Shown: positions 48,751 to 62,381, counted from the stretch's first letter. The stretch is 64,000 nucleotides of DNA from Olsenella uli (GCF_016900775.1 NZ_JACJKN010000003.1:1-64000), one strand, 5' to 3'. Notes: generated by a model not told the origin, from the sequence alone. Translations and numbers: made by a program.

Positions 48751-50220
48751 CTAGAGCCCCAGCTCGGAGGCGACCTCTGCCGCGCACGCCACCGCGTCCG
48801 CGATGGCGCTCACCACGAGCGAGGAGCCGCTCCGCACGTCGCCGGCGAGAAAGACGGGCGTGGGGCCCGCCGCCGCGGCGCGGTGCGCACCGCCCTCGAC
48901 GACGGGCAGCCCCCGCTCGCCAACGCCCACGCCGAGCGCGTCCAGCAGGCCGCGCTCCGGGCCCACGAAGCCGCACGCCACGAGCACGAGCTGGGCGGCG
49001 AGCTCGCGCTCGCTGCCCGCCACGCGCTCGGGCCGGCCGGCCGACCAGTCAAGGTCGGCCACGCAAAGGCCGCGCACCGCGCCGTCCGCGCCGAGCAGGA
49101 CCTCGAGCGTGTCGACGCCCCAGGCGCGCATCTCGCCGCCCATGAGCTCGATGGCCTCGGCCTGGCCGTAGTCGGTCTTGAGGGTGGCGGGCCACTCGGG
49201 CCAGCGCGTGGCGTCCGGCCCCGGCTCGGCGGGGCGCGGCAGGAACTCGATCTGGGTCACGCTGCGGGCCCCCTGGCGCACGGCGGTGCCGAGGCAGTCG
49301 TTGCCCGTGTCGCCGCCGCCTATCACCACGACGTCGAGCCCGGCCGCGCTCGGCGCGGGCTCGCCGCCGTCGAGCAGCGAGCGCGTGGAGGCCTCGAGGT
49401 AGTCGACGGCCCAGGCAACGCCGCCGGAGGCGAGCCCGGCCTCGAAGCCCGTCGCCGAGAGCCCGCGCGGCACGCGCGCGCCGGCGGCCACGACCACGGC
49501 GTCGGACTCCGCGAGGAGCGCCGAGACCACGTCCTTCTCGGCCGCGTCCGTGTTGAGGCGAAACTCCACGCCCAGCTCCTCCATGAGCGCGACGCGCCGG
49601 GCGACCACCCGCTTCTCGAGCTTCATGTTGGGGATGCCGTACGTGAGCAGTCCCCCCGCGCGGTCGGCGCGCTCCACGACCGTCACGCGCGCCCCGCGCC
49701 GGGCGAGCTCCCAGGCCGCCGCCAGCCCGGCGGGGCCGGAGCCCACCACGGCCACGCGCGGCGCGCCCTGCGCGGCGGGCGAGAAGCGCCGGGGGCCGCC
49801 GTGCGCCCACTCCCAGTCCGAGATCGCGCGCTCGTTGTCGTGGATGGTCTCGGGCTCGCCGTGGCACCCCAGGTTGCAGGCCGCCTCGCAGAGCGCCGGG
49901 CACACGCGGCTCGTGAACTCAGGCAGCGGCGAAGTGAGCGCGAGGCGCTCGGCGGCCTCGCGCCAGAGGCCCCGGTAGACGAGGTCGTTCCACTCGGGGA
50001 TGAGGTTGTGGAGCGGGCAGCCGCTCGGGCGCGCCCCGCCAAAGCCGACGCCCGCCTGGCAAAACGCCACGCCGCACATCATGCAGCGGCTCGCCTGCGC
50101 TCGGCGGCGCACCTCGTCCAGCTCGCCGTGGAGCTCGTCGTAGTCGAGCACCCGCTCGGCGACCGGCCGCAGCGGCTCGGTCTCGCGCCCAACCGTCAGA
50201 TACGCACCAGGCCTTCCCAT
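48751..50220 (-). CDS. gltD: Glutamate synthase small subunit
   Basis: This 489-residue protein has the N-terminal double Fe-S domain with cysteines in RCMMCGVAFCQAG, SGCPLHN and CPALCEAACNLGC, then FAD motif VVGSGPAGLAAAWELAR, NADPH motif VVIGGGDTGNDCLGTA, and the final FAD motif FLAGDVRSGSSLVV. It passes electrons from NADPH to the large subunit. ATG 50220 is two bases after the gltB stop (51 kb side), so the two are tightly coupled. The order gltB-gltD matches the usual operon. Confidence 0.95.
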   Translation of the reverse strand: MGRPGAYLTVGRETEPLRPVAERVLDYDELHGELDEVRRRAQASRCMMCGVAFCQAGVGFGGARPSGCPLHNLIPEWNDLVYRGLWREAAERLALTSPLPEFTSRVCPALCEAACNLGCHGEPETIHDNERAISDWEWAHGGPRRFSPAAQGAPRVAVVGSGPAGLAAAWELARRGARVTVVERADRAGGLLTYGIPNMKLEKRVVARRVALMEELGVEFRLNTDAAEKDVVSALLAESDAVVVAAGARVPRGLSATGFEAGLASGGVAWAVDYLEASTRSLLDGGEPAPSAAGLDVVVIGGGDTGNDCLGTAVRQGARSVTQIEFLPRPAEPGPDATRWPEWPATLKTDYGQAEAIELMGGEMRAWGVDTLEVLLGADGAVRGLCVADLDWSAGRPERVAGSERELAAQLVLVACGFVGPERGLLDALGVGVGERGLPVVEGGAHRAAAAGPTPVFLAGDVRSGSSLVVSAIADAVACAAEVASELGL

Positions 50221-50221
50221 G

Positions 50222-54874
<4,653 letters not shown>

Positions 54875-54876
54875 GT

Positions 54877-54908
54877 GACTCCCCTCGCTCGGGTTTTCAA
54901 GGGGAGTC
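54877..54908 (-). promoter_or_regulatory. Hairpin that would cover the gltB ribosome binding site
   Basis: In the minus-strand RNA, GACTCCCC (54908-54901) can pair with GGGGAGTC (54884-54877) across a 16-base loop. The second arm contains the Shine-Dalgarno GGGGAG four bases before the ATG, so the fold would block translation. Confidence 0.45.
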
Positions 54909-55086
54909 TATGACGCGCGGGCGTGAGGCGAGAAAACCGAGACCAACTCGCTACGCGCTCGCCACGCGCGCGTTTCCCGGCCGCCATCTGCGCGTTGCGA
55001 GCCGGAAACGGGCGGGAAATCTGGGCCGCTCACGCGGGCGGGCGGACGTCGCGCACCTGCCCGCGCGGGCTCGGAGGGGGCGCGGC

Positions 55087-56034
55087 CTAGCGGCCGAGCC
55101 CCGCGGGCGGCACCGGCCGGCCGTCCCCGGGGCCGCGGCCCGCGGGCGGACGGACGTCGCGCGGCTCCCACGCGCAGGCGAGCGGCCCCGGCTCGGGGAC
55201 GTCCGCCGCGGCGAGCAGGCGCCAGCCCCTCACCGCCGCCGGCGCGTAGAGCAGGACGGCGACGACGTAGAGGGCGACCATCACCGCGCCGAGAAGCGCC
55301 GCGGCGGGGCCCTCGCCCACGGCCACGTAGGAGCCGAGCAGGTCCTCCCCGCCTCCCACGAGCGCGAGGGGCGCCATGAGCAGGAAGTCAGAGAGCCCGT
55401 GCACGAGCGCGGCGCCCCACACGCCGCGCGTCCGCACGAAGATGCCGGAGAGCAGCAGCGAGAAGCAGGTGACCTGCGCGGTCTTGAGCGCCATCTGCGC
55501 GATCGCCAGGGCGTCCGCGGTCCCGATGGCGTAGCTCACGTGCGCGAGCCCAAAGACCACCGAGGAGGCGAGCGCCGAGCCGAGGACGCCGCGGCGCGTG
55601 TCGCCAAAGCGCGAGAGCATGCCGCCCAGCAGAAGCGAGCGGAAGAGCAGCTCCTCGAAGGCGCCCACGCCAACGCAGAGGAGTGCCATGCCGAGAAGGT
55701 CCGTCGCCCACGCGGCGGAGGGCGCCGCCTCGCCCGCGCGGACGGAGGCGAGAAGGGACGCGAGCTCGAGGGCACACAGGCCCGCGGCGAGCCCCAGGGG
55801 ATAGGCGCCCTCGCGCAGCGCCGTGCGTAGTCCCGCCGCCCGGGGCGCGAGGGAGCGCGCGCCGCCGAGCAGCGCCACGAGGCCGGCCACCGCGGCCGCG
55901 GCGACGGCGCGCCTCAGCGCCTCGTCGAGGTAGAACGGAAGGCCCGCCACGCCCGGGACCACATCAAGCAGCGCGAGCCCCACCACGAACAGCGCGACCG
56001 ACCTGCCGAGCCTTCCCTTGCGCACCCGCTCCAT
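55087..56034 (-). CDS. CPBP-family intramembrane metalloprotease
   Basis: This 315-residue membrane protein has about eight helices and the CPBP/Abi signature: EELLFRS (EExxxR), a second motif FGLAHVSY (FxxxH) and a third HGLSDF. These residues coordinate zinc within the membrane and the family includes CAAX-like proteases and bacteriocin-immunity proteins. A hydrophilic Pro/Gly-rich tail follows the last helix. ATG 56034 follows GGAGGTGCGGGG; longer in-frame starts run through repeat DNA. It converges with nothing and is divergent from the BMP-like gene. Confidence 0.9.
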   Translation of the reverse strand: MERVRKGRLGRSVALFVVGLALLDVVPGVAGLPFYLDEALRRAVAAAAVAGLVALLGGARSLAPRAAGLRTALREGAYPLGLAAGLCALELASLLASVRAGEAAPSAAWATDLLGMALLCVGVGAFEELLFRSLLLGGMLSRFGDTRRGVLGSALASSVVFGLAHVSYAIGTADALAIAQMALKTAQVTCFSLLLSGIFVRTRGVWGAALVHGLSDFLLMAPLALVGGGEDLLGSYVAVGEGPAAALLGAVMVALYVVAVLLYAPAAVRGWRLLAAADVPEPGPLACAWEPRDVRPPAGRGPGDGRPVPPAGLGR

Positions 56035-56085
56035 CCCCGCACCTCCGGCATCCGATGCCCCTCCTGGGCCCCAGGCCCAGTCTAT

Positions 56086-56164
56086 CCTGACAATCGCCTC
56101 CGGGGAAACTGTCATGATCGCCCCCGGGGAAACTGTCAGGGGAAACTGTTGACATTCCCAACGC
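56086..56164. repeat. GGGGAAACTGTCA repeats between divergent genes
   Basis: Units of about 24-26 bases (ATCGCCTCCGGGGAAACTGT) are repeated near 56094 and 56118, then a third shorter GGGGAAACTGTTGACA follows. TCATGA and TGACA elements recall the CCTGACA family. They occupy the promoter gap between the CPBP gene and the BMP-like gene. Confidence 0.8.
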
Positions 56165-56236
56165 GGGCCACGGCGGCGGGCGGCCGCGCTACCATGGACG
56201 AGGGGAATCGATTCCACGCCAACGAAAGGCGGTCCC

Positions 56237-58198
56237 ATGCTCGAGGACTACGCTAAGGCTCGCAAGCTCGGTCTCAAGCAGGTCGAGCGCGACGTCTCGG
56301 ACGGCCACTACCCGTACCCGCCCGCGCTGGACGACATCCTCAAGAACCAGGGCTACCAGGGCGAGGTTCCCATCGGCCTCACGGAGATAGACCTCTCGCT
56401 CATCGCCGGCACCAAGACGCGCGGCCGCCAGAACATGTTCTCGAGCGGCTTTCTGCCCATCGCCGAGCCGGAGTCCGAGTTCGCGATGAAGTGGAGCGAC
56501 CTCATCGACTCCCAGCGCGCCGAGGGCCTGCGCGACCCGATCGTGGTCTTCGAGTACCTCCAGCGCTTCTACGTGCAGGAGGGCAACAAGCGCGTCTCCG
56601 TCTCGCGCTACCTGGGCATGCCCACGATCCTGGCAAACATCACGCGCGTGACGCCCATGCCCGCGGACGAGAAGGGCCTGCGCATCTACCACGAGTTCAC
56701 GCGCTTCTACCGCGTGTGCCCCATCTACGGCATCACCTCCTCCGAGGAGGGCTTCTACGCGCGCCTCGCGGCCCTCCTGGGCCGCGACCTCCACGAGCCC
56801 TGGCCCGACGACGTGGTCCGCGACCTGCGCGCGCTCTTCGACAGCTTCTCGGCGGCCTTCCGCGCCCACGGCGGCGACGGGCTCGACCTGCAGGTGGGGG
56901 ACGCCCTCGCGCAGTACATCAGCATCTTCGGCTTCGAGCACGTGCGCGGCCTCTCCCCGCGCGAGGTGGACGCCCAGGTTGAGAAGATCTGGGGCGAGTT
57001 CGTGGTCACGCAGGGCACGGGCGCGCGCGCCTACCTCGAGGACCCGAGCGCGGAGCGCACGGCGCCCCTGCCCAAGCTCAAGAACCTCGCCAAGAAGGCC
57101 GTGTCCGCCAGGCCCTTCCGCGTGGCCTTCATCTACGACCGCAACCCCCTCTCCTCGGGCTGGATCTCCATCCACGACCGCGGCCGCAAGAAGCTCGAGG
57201 AGGCCCTCGGCTCGAGCGTGTCCACCTCCGCCTACACCGACCGCAGCTCGGACGCCGCGTTCGACCAGGCCGTTGACGACGCCGTGGCGCAGGGCGCGGA
57301 CCTCGTGGTCACCTGCGCCGCCGCGCAGATGCGCCAGACCCTGCGCGCCGCGGCGGAGCACCCGGGCCCGGCCTACCTCAACTGCTCCGTGAGCCTCTCG
57401 CACAGCGCGGTGCGCGGCTTCTACGGCCGCATGTACGAGGCCAAGTTCCTGCTCGGCGCGCTCGCGGCGAGCCTCGCGGGCCACCACAAGGTGGGCTACG
57501 TGGCCGAGTCCCCGGTCTTCTCCACCGTCGCCGAGATCAACGCCTTCGCCATCGGCGCCGCCATGGTGGACCCCTACGTCACCGTGTACCTCAAGTGGTT
57601 CTCGGCCAAGGACTACGACTGGCGCCGCGAGCTCAAGGAGGAGGGCGTCCACATCATCTCCGGGCGCGACTACGCCAACCCGCTCGCGCCCAAGGAGTCC
57701 TGGGGCCTCTACCGCGTGGAGGACAATGGCGCCGAGACCCACCTCGCCGAGCCCGTCTGGATGTGGGGCCGCTACTACGAGCTGCTCGTCCGCTCCATCA
57801 GGAACGACACCTGGAAGAAGGAGGGCGAGAAGATCCAGGGGCAGTCGCTCAACTACTGGTGGGGCATGTCGGCCGGCGTGCTCGACGTGCGGCTCGCGGA
57901 CGAGCTTCCGCGCGGCCAGCGCATGCTCGTGGACGTGCTGCGCCAGTCCGTGCTCTCCGGCCGCGTGCACCCGTTCACGGGCGAGCTGCGCGCCCAGGGC
58001 GGCGACGTGGTGCAGGGCCCGGAGGCGGGCCGGCTCACGAGCGAGCAGATCGTGCGCATGCGCTGGCTGAACGAGAACGTGGTGGGCCGCCTGCCCGAGC
58101 AGCGCGAGCTCGACCGCGACGGCCTCGTGGAGGTCGAGGCCGCCGGCGTCATCCCGGTGGACCCCTCGACTGTCCTGCTCAAGGACACGAGTCGCTAG
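56237..58198 (+). CDS. Cytosolic BMP-family protein with ParB-like N-terminal domain
   Basis: This 653-residue protein has no signal peptide or lipobox. Residues about 75-130 contain DPIVVFEYLQRFYVQEGNKR and VSVSRYLGMP, similar to ParB/sulfiredoxin-type domains that contact nucleotides or DNA. Residues about 290-640 look like a BMP/Med-type type I binding fold (RVAFIYDRNP, GWISIHDRGRKKLEEALG, HHKVGYVAESP). BMP proteins bind nucleosides for ABC import, but no permease or ATPase is adjacent, so I infer an intracellular sensor. ATG 56237 follows AACGAAAGGCGGTCCC. The phosphoesterase gene follows after 10 bases. Confidence 0.8.
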   Translation: MLEDYAKARKLGLKQVERDVSDGHYPYPPALDDILKNQGYQGEVPIGLTEIDLSLIAGTKTRGRQNMFSSGFLPIAEPESEFAMKWSDLIDSQRAEGLRDPIVVFEYLQRFYVQEGNKRVSVSRYLGMPTILANITRVTPMPADEKGLRIYHEFTRFYRVCPIYGITSSEEGFYARLAALLGRDLHEPWPDDVVRDLRALFDSFSAAFRAHGGDGLDLQVGDALAQYISIFGFEHVRGLSPREVDAQVEKIWGEFVVTQGTGARAYLEDPSAERTAPLPKLKNLAKKAVSARPFRVAFIYDRNPLSSGWISIHDRGRKKLEEALGSSVSTSAYTDRSSDAAFDQAVDDAVAQGADLVVTCAAAQMRQTLRAAAEHPGPAYLNCSVSLSHSAVRGFYGRMYEAKFLLGALAASLAGHHKVGYVAESPVFSTVAEINAFAIGAAMVDPYVTVYLKWFSAKDYDWRRELKEEGVHIISGRDYANPLAPKESWGLYRVEDNGAETHLAEPVWMWGRYYELLVRSIRNDTWKKEGEKIQGQSLNYWWGMSAGVLDVRLADELPRGQRMLVDVLRQSVLSGRVHPFTGELRAQGGDVVQGPEAGRLTSEQIVRMRWLNENVVGRLPEQRELDRDGLVEVEAAGVIPVDPSTVLLKDTSR

Positions 58199-58208
58199 GG
58201 GGCGGGGC

Positions 58209-58850
58209 GTGAGGATCCTCTGCATAGCCGACGAGGAGGAGGGCTGGCTCTACGACCACTGGGACGCCGAGCGCGTCTCCGGCGTGGACCTCATCATCTC
58301 CTGCGGCGACCTGCCCGCGGTGTACCTCGAGCACATCGTGACCCTCGCCAACGTGCCGCTGCTCTACGTGCAGGGCAACCACGACACCGCCTACGACCGG
58401 CACGCCCCCGAGGGCTGCGTCTCCATCGACGGCCACATCCGCGACTTCCGCGGCCTGCGCATCATGGGGATCGGCGGGTCCATCCGCTACAACGACCAGG
58501 TCCACGGCTTCACCGAGGCCGAGATGGGCCGCCAGGCGGCCCGCCTGACGCTGCTCGCCCAGGCGACCGGCGGCGTGGACCTGATCGTGACGCACGCGCC
58601 CGCGCGCGGGTACGGCGACCTCGACGACCTCCCCCACCGCGGCTTCGAGGCCTTCAACCGGCTCCTCGAGCGCACGCGCCCGCGCTACCTGGTTCACGGC
58701 CACGTGCACCTCACGTACGGCCGCATCGCGCGCGTGCGCGAGCACGCGTGCGGCACCACGATCGTGAACGCCTTCGGATCGCACGTCATCGAGATCCCCG
58801 ACGGCGACATCCCCCAGCGCGGCGGCCTCTTCCGCCCCGAGGGCGTGTGA
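58209..58850 (+). CDS. Calcineurin-like metallophosphoesterase
   Basis: This 213-residue protein has the dimetal motifs CGDLP, GNHD, THAPARGYGD and HGHVH. The first motif, usually DxH, reads IADEEEG, as in a subfamily with a glutamate instead of histidine. It probably hydrolyses phosphodiesters or monoesters of unknown identity. Start is GTG 58209, ten bases after the BMP-like gene, after AGGGGGCGGGGC. A 13-base perfect hairpin follows. Confidence 0.9.
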   Translation: MRILCIADEEEGWLYDHWDAERVSGVDLIISCGDLPAVYLEHIVTLANVPLLYVQGNHDTAYDRHAPEGCVSIDGHIRDFRGLRIMGIGGSIRYNDQVHGFTEAEMGRQAARLTLLAQATGGVDLIVTHAPARGYGDLDDLPHRGFEAFNRLLERTRPRYLVHGHVHLTYGRIARVREHACGTTIVNAFGSHVIEIPDGDIPQRGGLFRPEGV

Positions 58851-58851
58851 T

Positions 58852-58883
58852 GGGGGCGGCGCGGCCGAGACCGCGCCGCCCCC
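58852..58883. terminator. Bidirectional GC hairpin between the phosphoesterase and galK
   Basis: GGGGGCGGCGCGG and CCGCGCCGCCCCC are exact 13-base complements around CCGAGA, 2 bases after the phosphoesterase stop and 33 bases before the galK stop. No T-run on either side. GGCGAGAAGAGC follows at 58896-58907. Confidence 0.65.
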
Positions 58884-58916
58884 TAAGGACGCGCTGGCGA
58901 GAAGAGCGATGCCGCC

Positions 58917-60164
58917 CTACGCCCTGCCGAGGCAGGCGGCGCCCGTCTGGCGGATGTTGGTGAGGTAGACGTTCTCGCGCCCGAAGTAGCCGGCCATATA
59001 GTCGACGTAGCCCGCGGTCTCGGCCTTGGGCAGCACGCACATGATCACGCCGGCAAATCCGCCGCCGTGCAGGCGGCATACGCCCGCGCCGATCTTGCGC
59101 AGGTAGAGCTCGGTGAGGGCAAGCGCCATCGGGATGGGCTCCTCGGCGGGCATGCCGGGGACCACGGCGTTTTGCAGCCACTCCCAGGAGCTGCGCCCGG
59201 AGGCGGTGATGAGGTCGAGCACGTGGGCCTTGTCGCCGGCGTTGATGGCCGCCTCGGCGGCCTCGACGCGACCCACCTCCTCGAAGTAGTGCAGGGCGCG
59301 CAGCACCGCGCGGTCGCCGCACTTCTCGCGCAGCTCCGCGAGGCGTGCCAGCACCGCGTCCTCGGTCGTGTCGCAGAGGTTCTTGACGCCGAGCTCGGCC
59401 GCCACGGCATGCATCTCGTTGGGGACGGAGGAGTACTCCTCGGAGAGGTCCGCGTGGCCCTTGCCGGTGTTCACGATCACGAGGTCGCAGCCCAGCTCGT
59501 CAAAGCCGAAGTCGACCCTCTCGTACTTGACGCCGTCCGAGAAGTCCAGAAGGATCGTGCCGCCCACGGCGCAGGCCATCTGGTCCATGAGGCCCGAGGC
59601 CTTGTCCCACCAGACGTTCTCGGCGTACTGTCCAATGCGGGCGTAGTCGGCGCGCTCGATGGCGTCGTCGTTGTAGAGGTGGTTGACCATCTCGCAGACG
59701 AGCATCTCGAAGGAGGCCGAGGAGCTCACGCCGGCCGACGGGATGACCTCGGAGGAGCACACGGCGTTGAAGCCGCCGATCTTGAAGCCGCGCTTGGCCG
59801 TGGCCTCGAGCATGCCGGCGACGAGCGTGGTGGAGCCGCCGCCGTGGGGGATCTGGTCGATCGCGGCCGTGTCCACGACGATGGCCTCGGGGTAGCCCTC
59901 GCTCCAGATGGTGACGATGCCGTCGTCCGTGCGCTGCGCGGCGCCGATGCTGTCCATCGTGATGGAGGCGGCGAGGATCTTGCCGCCGTTGTGGTCCGTG
60001 TGGTTGCCGATGATCTCCGTGCGCCCGGAGGCGGTGAAGAACTCGGGGTCGCCGGCGCCGAAGGCCTCATCGAAGCGCGCAGCCAGCGCCGAGAGGCGCT
60101 CGGCGGCGCGCGGCGCGTCCTCGCCGTAGACCTTGGTCAGTGCGTCGGTCGTGGGAATGCCCAT
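58917..60164 (-). CDS. galK: Galactokinase
   Basis: This 415-residue GHMP kinase has the galactokinase signature GRTEIIGNHTDHNGG, the ATP motif SAGVSSSASFEM, and the C-terminal GHMP motif GAGVCRLHGGGFAGVI. It phosphorylates galactose to galactose 1-phosphate in the Leloir pathway. It follows galT by 46 bases. The first line of the family signature has TEI where RVN is common, but the catalytic layout is intact. Confidence 0.95.
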   Translation of the reverse strand: MGIPTTDALTKVYGEDAPRAAERLSALAARFDEAFGAGDPEFFTASGRTEIIGNHTDHNGGKILAASITMDSIGAAQRTDDGIVTIWSEGYPEAIVVDTAAIDQIPHGGGSTTLVAGMLEATAKRGFKIGGFNAVCSSEVIPSAGVSSSASFEMLVCEMVNHLYNDDAIERADYARIGQYAENVWWDKASGLMDQMACAVGGTILLDFSDGVKYERVDFGFDELGCDLVIVNTGKGHADLSEEYSSVPNEMHAVAAELGVKNLCDTTEDAVLARLAELREKCGDRAVLRALHYFEEVGRVEAAEAAINAGDKAHVLDLITASGRSSWEWLQNAVVPGMPAEEPIPMALALTELYLRKIGAGVCRLHGGGFAGVIMCVLPKAETAGYVDYMAGYFGRENVYLTNIRQTGAACLGRA

Positions 60165-60210
60165 GGGTGATCTCCTCTCATGCGTGGAAAAGTGACAGGC
60201 GCCTTTCCAC

Positions 60211-61782
60211 CTAGCGCACGCCCGCGACGAAGCGCGCGAGCGCCGCCCTGCCCTGATCGTCGTCGGCGAAGACCGCGCAGTGCTCGAGCACCTGCGCGAA
60301 GACCTGGCCGATCTCCTCCTCGATGATGCCGTCGAGCGGCGCCGGGTCGGCCCCGGAGACGTTCTCCGGCGCGTACTCGGGGTGCCGCGCCAGGACCTCG
60401 GCCGCCCACGCCGCGTGGCTCGCGACCTCCGGCACCGCGGCCGGGTCCTCCCCCGCCAGGATGACCTGCTTCAGGCGGTCCATCTCGCCGAGCAGGCGCG
60501 CCGGCAGCACCGCGAGGCCCATGACCTCGATGAGGCCGATGTTCTCCTTCTTGATGTGGTGCAGCTCCTGGTGCGGGTGGAAGATGCCGAGCGGGTACTC
60601 CTCCGTCGTGCGGTTGTTGCGCAGCACGAGGTCGAGCTCGAAGCCCTCGCCGCGCCGGCGCGCGATGGGCGTGATGGTGTTGTGCGGGGTGCCGTCGGTC
60701 TCGGCGAGCACGCCCACGGAGGCGTCCGAGTAGCCGCGCCAGGCGGTGAGGATCCGGTCGGCCAGCTCCACGAGGCGCTCCGGGTCGTCGGCGTCCAGGC
60801 GGATGACCGACATCGGCCAGTCCACGATGCCCGCGCGCACGTCCTCGAAGCCCGGGAAGCCCACCTCCTCGCGCAGGCCCGCGCGCGCCATGGCGAACTC
60901 GTAGCAGCCGCCCTGGTAGTGCTCGTGGGTGAGGATGGAGCCGCCCACGATGGGCAGGTCCGCGTTGGAGCCCACGGTGTAGTGCGGGAACATCGTCACG
61001 AACTCGAGCAGGCGCTGGAACGTGGCGCGGCTGATCTGCATGGGCACGTGCTTCTCGGAGAGCACGATGCAGTGCTCGTTGTAGTAGACGTAGGGGCTGT
61101 ACTGCAGGTACCACGGCTCGCCCGCCAGCGTGAGCGGGATGAGGCGGATGGTCTCGCGCGCGGGGTGGTCGAGCCTGCCGGCGTAGCCGAGGTTCTCGGG
61201 GCAGAGCTGGCAGCGCGGGTAGGGCTCGTGGTCGCTCTTCTTGGTGAGCGCGGCGGCGATGGCCTTGGGGTCCTTCTCGGGCTTGGAGAGGTTGATCGTG
61301 ATGTCGAGGTCGCCGTAGCGCGTGGAGGTGACCCACTTGCGGTCGCGCGCGATGCGATAGGAGCGGATGTAGTCGGAGTCGAGCGCGAGCTGGTAGAAGT
61401 AGTCGGTCGCGCTCTTGGGGGACTCCTCGTAGCGCTCGCGGAACGTGCGGGTGACCTCGCTCGGGCGCGGGGTCACGCAGCCCATGAGGCGCGTGTCCAG
61501 AAGGTCGCGGCTCGCGATGCCGGCGTCGCAGACGCCGCGGGCCACGGCGTCGTCGAGCAGGCCCGCGAGGATCTCCTCGAGCGGCGGCAGCTCCCCGGAC
61601 GCCGCGACGGCCTCCACGGCCTCGCGCGGGACGTACGAGCCCTCGGGCTCGTAGGAGAGCGCGTCGAGCATGAGGTTGGCGGCATAGGTGACGTCGTCCT
61701 GCCCGATGAGGCCCCGGCCGAGGGCGTAGGCGACGAGCTCGGCCACGCCCCTCTCGACGGCGCCTGCCTGGTAGTTGTCCAT
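60211..61782 (-). CDS. galT: Class II galactose-1-phosphate uridylyltransferase
   Basis: This 523-residue enzyme matches the class II GalT family in length, with RYGDLDITINLSKPEKDPKA, CQLCPENLGYAGRLDHPARE, FPHYTVGSNADLPIVGGS and the active-site segment GIFHPHQELHHIKKENIG. It transfers UMP between galactose 1-phosphate and UDP-glucose. It is the first gene of a galT-galK operon; galE is not in this window. ATG 61782 follows GGGAGCCCAGGAAT. The upstream gap holds hairpins and the LacI operators. Confidence 0.94.
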   Translation of the reverse strand: MDNYQAGAVERGVAELVAYALGRGLIGQDDVTYAANLMLDALSYEPEGSYVPREAVEAVAASGELPPLEEILAGLLDDAVARGVCDAGIASRDLLDTRLMGCVTPRPSEVTRTFRERYEESPKSATDYFYQLALDSDYIRSYRIARDRKWVTSTRYGDLDITINLSKPEKDPKAIAAALTKKSDHEPYPRCQLCPENLGYAGRLDHPARETIRLIPLTLAGEPWYLQYSPYVYYNEHCIVLSEKHVPMQISRATFQRLLEFVTMFPHYTVGSNADLPIVGGSILTHEHYQGGCYEFAMARAGLREEVGFPGFEDVRAGIVDWPMSVIRLDADDPERLVELADRILTAWRGYSDASVGVLAETDGTPHNTITPIARRRGEGFELDLVLRNNRTTEEYPLGIFHPHQELHHIKKENIGLIEVMGLAVLPARLLGEMDRLKQVILAGEDPAAVPEVASHAAWAAEVLARHPEYAPENVSGADPAPLDGIIEEEIGQVFAQVLEHCAVFADDDQGRAALARFVAGVR

Positions 61783-61934
61783 ATTCCTGGGCTCCCTTCT
61801 CCGTGGGCTCCCCCCGAACCCCGCGTTCAAAAACAGACCTTTGGGAACGATACCGCAGTTGGGGCCTGGCGGGACCCACTCCCGTGAGCGGCGCAGCGGG
61901 CGGCACGCCCCGGCGGGGTCACAAGGGGCCGGCC

Positions 61935-62127
61935 GAGCATGCCCGGGCGCACGGCTCCTCTCGCCCGCCAGCGCTTTCCGTGCGCAGGGGCATGCTCGGG
62001 CCCGGGGCGCGGCCGCGGGGCGTCGCGAGTCCCCCGCGGGCCGGACGTGCGGGGGGCTCGCGACGGTCCTTCTCGCCAAAGCGTCGCCGGGGCCCCGCGC
62101 ACGGGCCGTGCGGGGCTCCGGCGACGC
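61935..62127. repeat. Three consecutive hairpins separated by CTTCTCGCC motifs
   Basis: Hairpin 1 pairs 61935-61954 with 61978-61997 (GAGCATGCCCGGGCGCACGG). Hairpin 2 pairs 62022-62037 with 62049-62064 (GTCGCGAGTCCCCCGC). Hairpin 3 pairs 62081-62104 with 62106-62127 (GCGTCGCCGGGGCCCCGC). GTCCTTCTCGCC (62066-62077) lies between 2 and 3, and inverted GGCGAGAAG copies follow at 62151 and 62168. No gene is seen in 61783-62381. Confidence 0.85.
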
Positions 62128-62269
62128 CTCCCTCGGCCGACGGCCCAACAGGCGAGAAGGGCCACGGGGCGAGAAGAACGGCGAGCGGCGCAAATCCGCC
62201 CGCGAGCGGAAATCTCCGGTTCTTCTCCCCCGGCGGCGCAAGGTGCGCTATAGTTGCGCTCAAGCCGAT

Positions 62270-62340
62270 TGGAAACGTTTCCAACCCATCCGCTCCCTCC
62301 TCTTCCCTTCCTGCTAGAATGGTTTGGAAACGTTTCCAAT
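62270..62340 (+). promoter_or_regulatory. Two perfect LacI-type operators with an extended -10
   Basis: The 16-base palindrome TTGGAAACGTTTCCAA occurs at 62270-62285 and 62325-62340, 55 bases apart. An extended -10, TGCTAGAAT (TAGAAT at 62316-62321), sits between them. This is a textbook LacI/GalR-family operator arrangement, directly upstream of the LacI gene, indicating autoregulation and possibly control of galT-galK and malQ. Confidence 0.88.
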
Positions 62341-62381
62341 CGGCTCCGGGCACAAGGCGTCGGGGCGAAGGCAGGTGAGCC

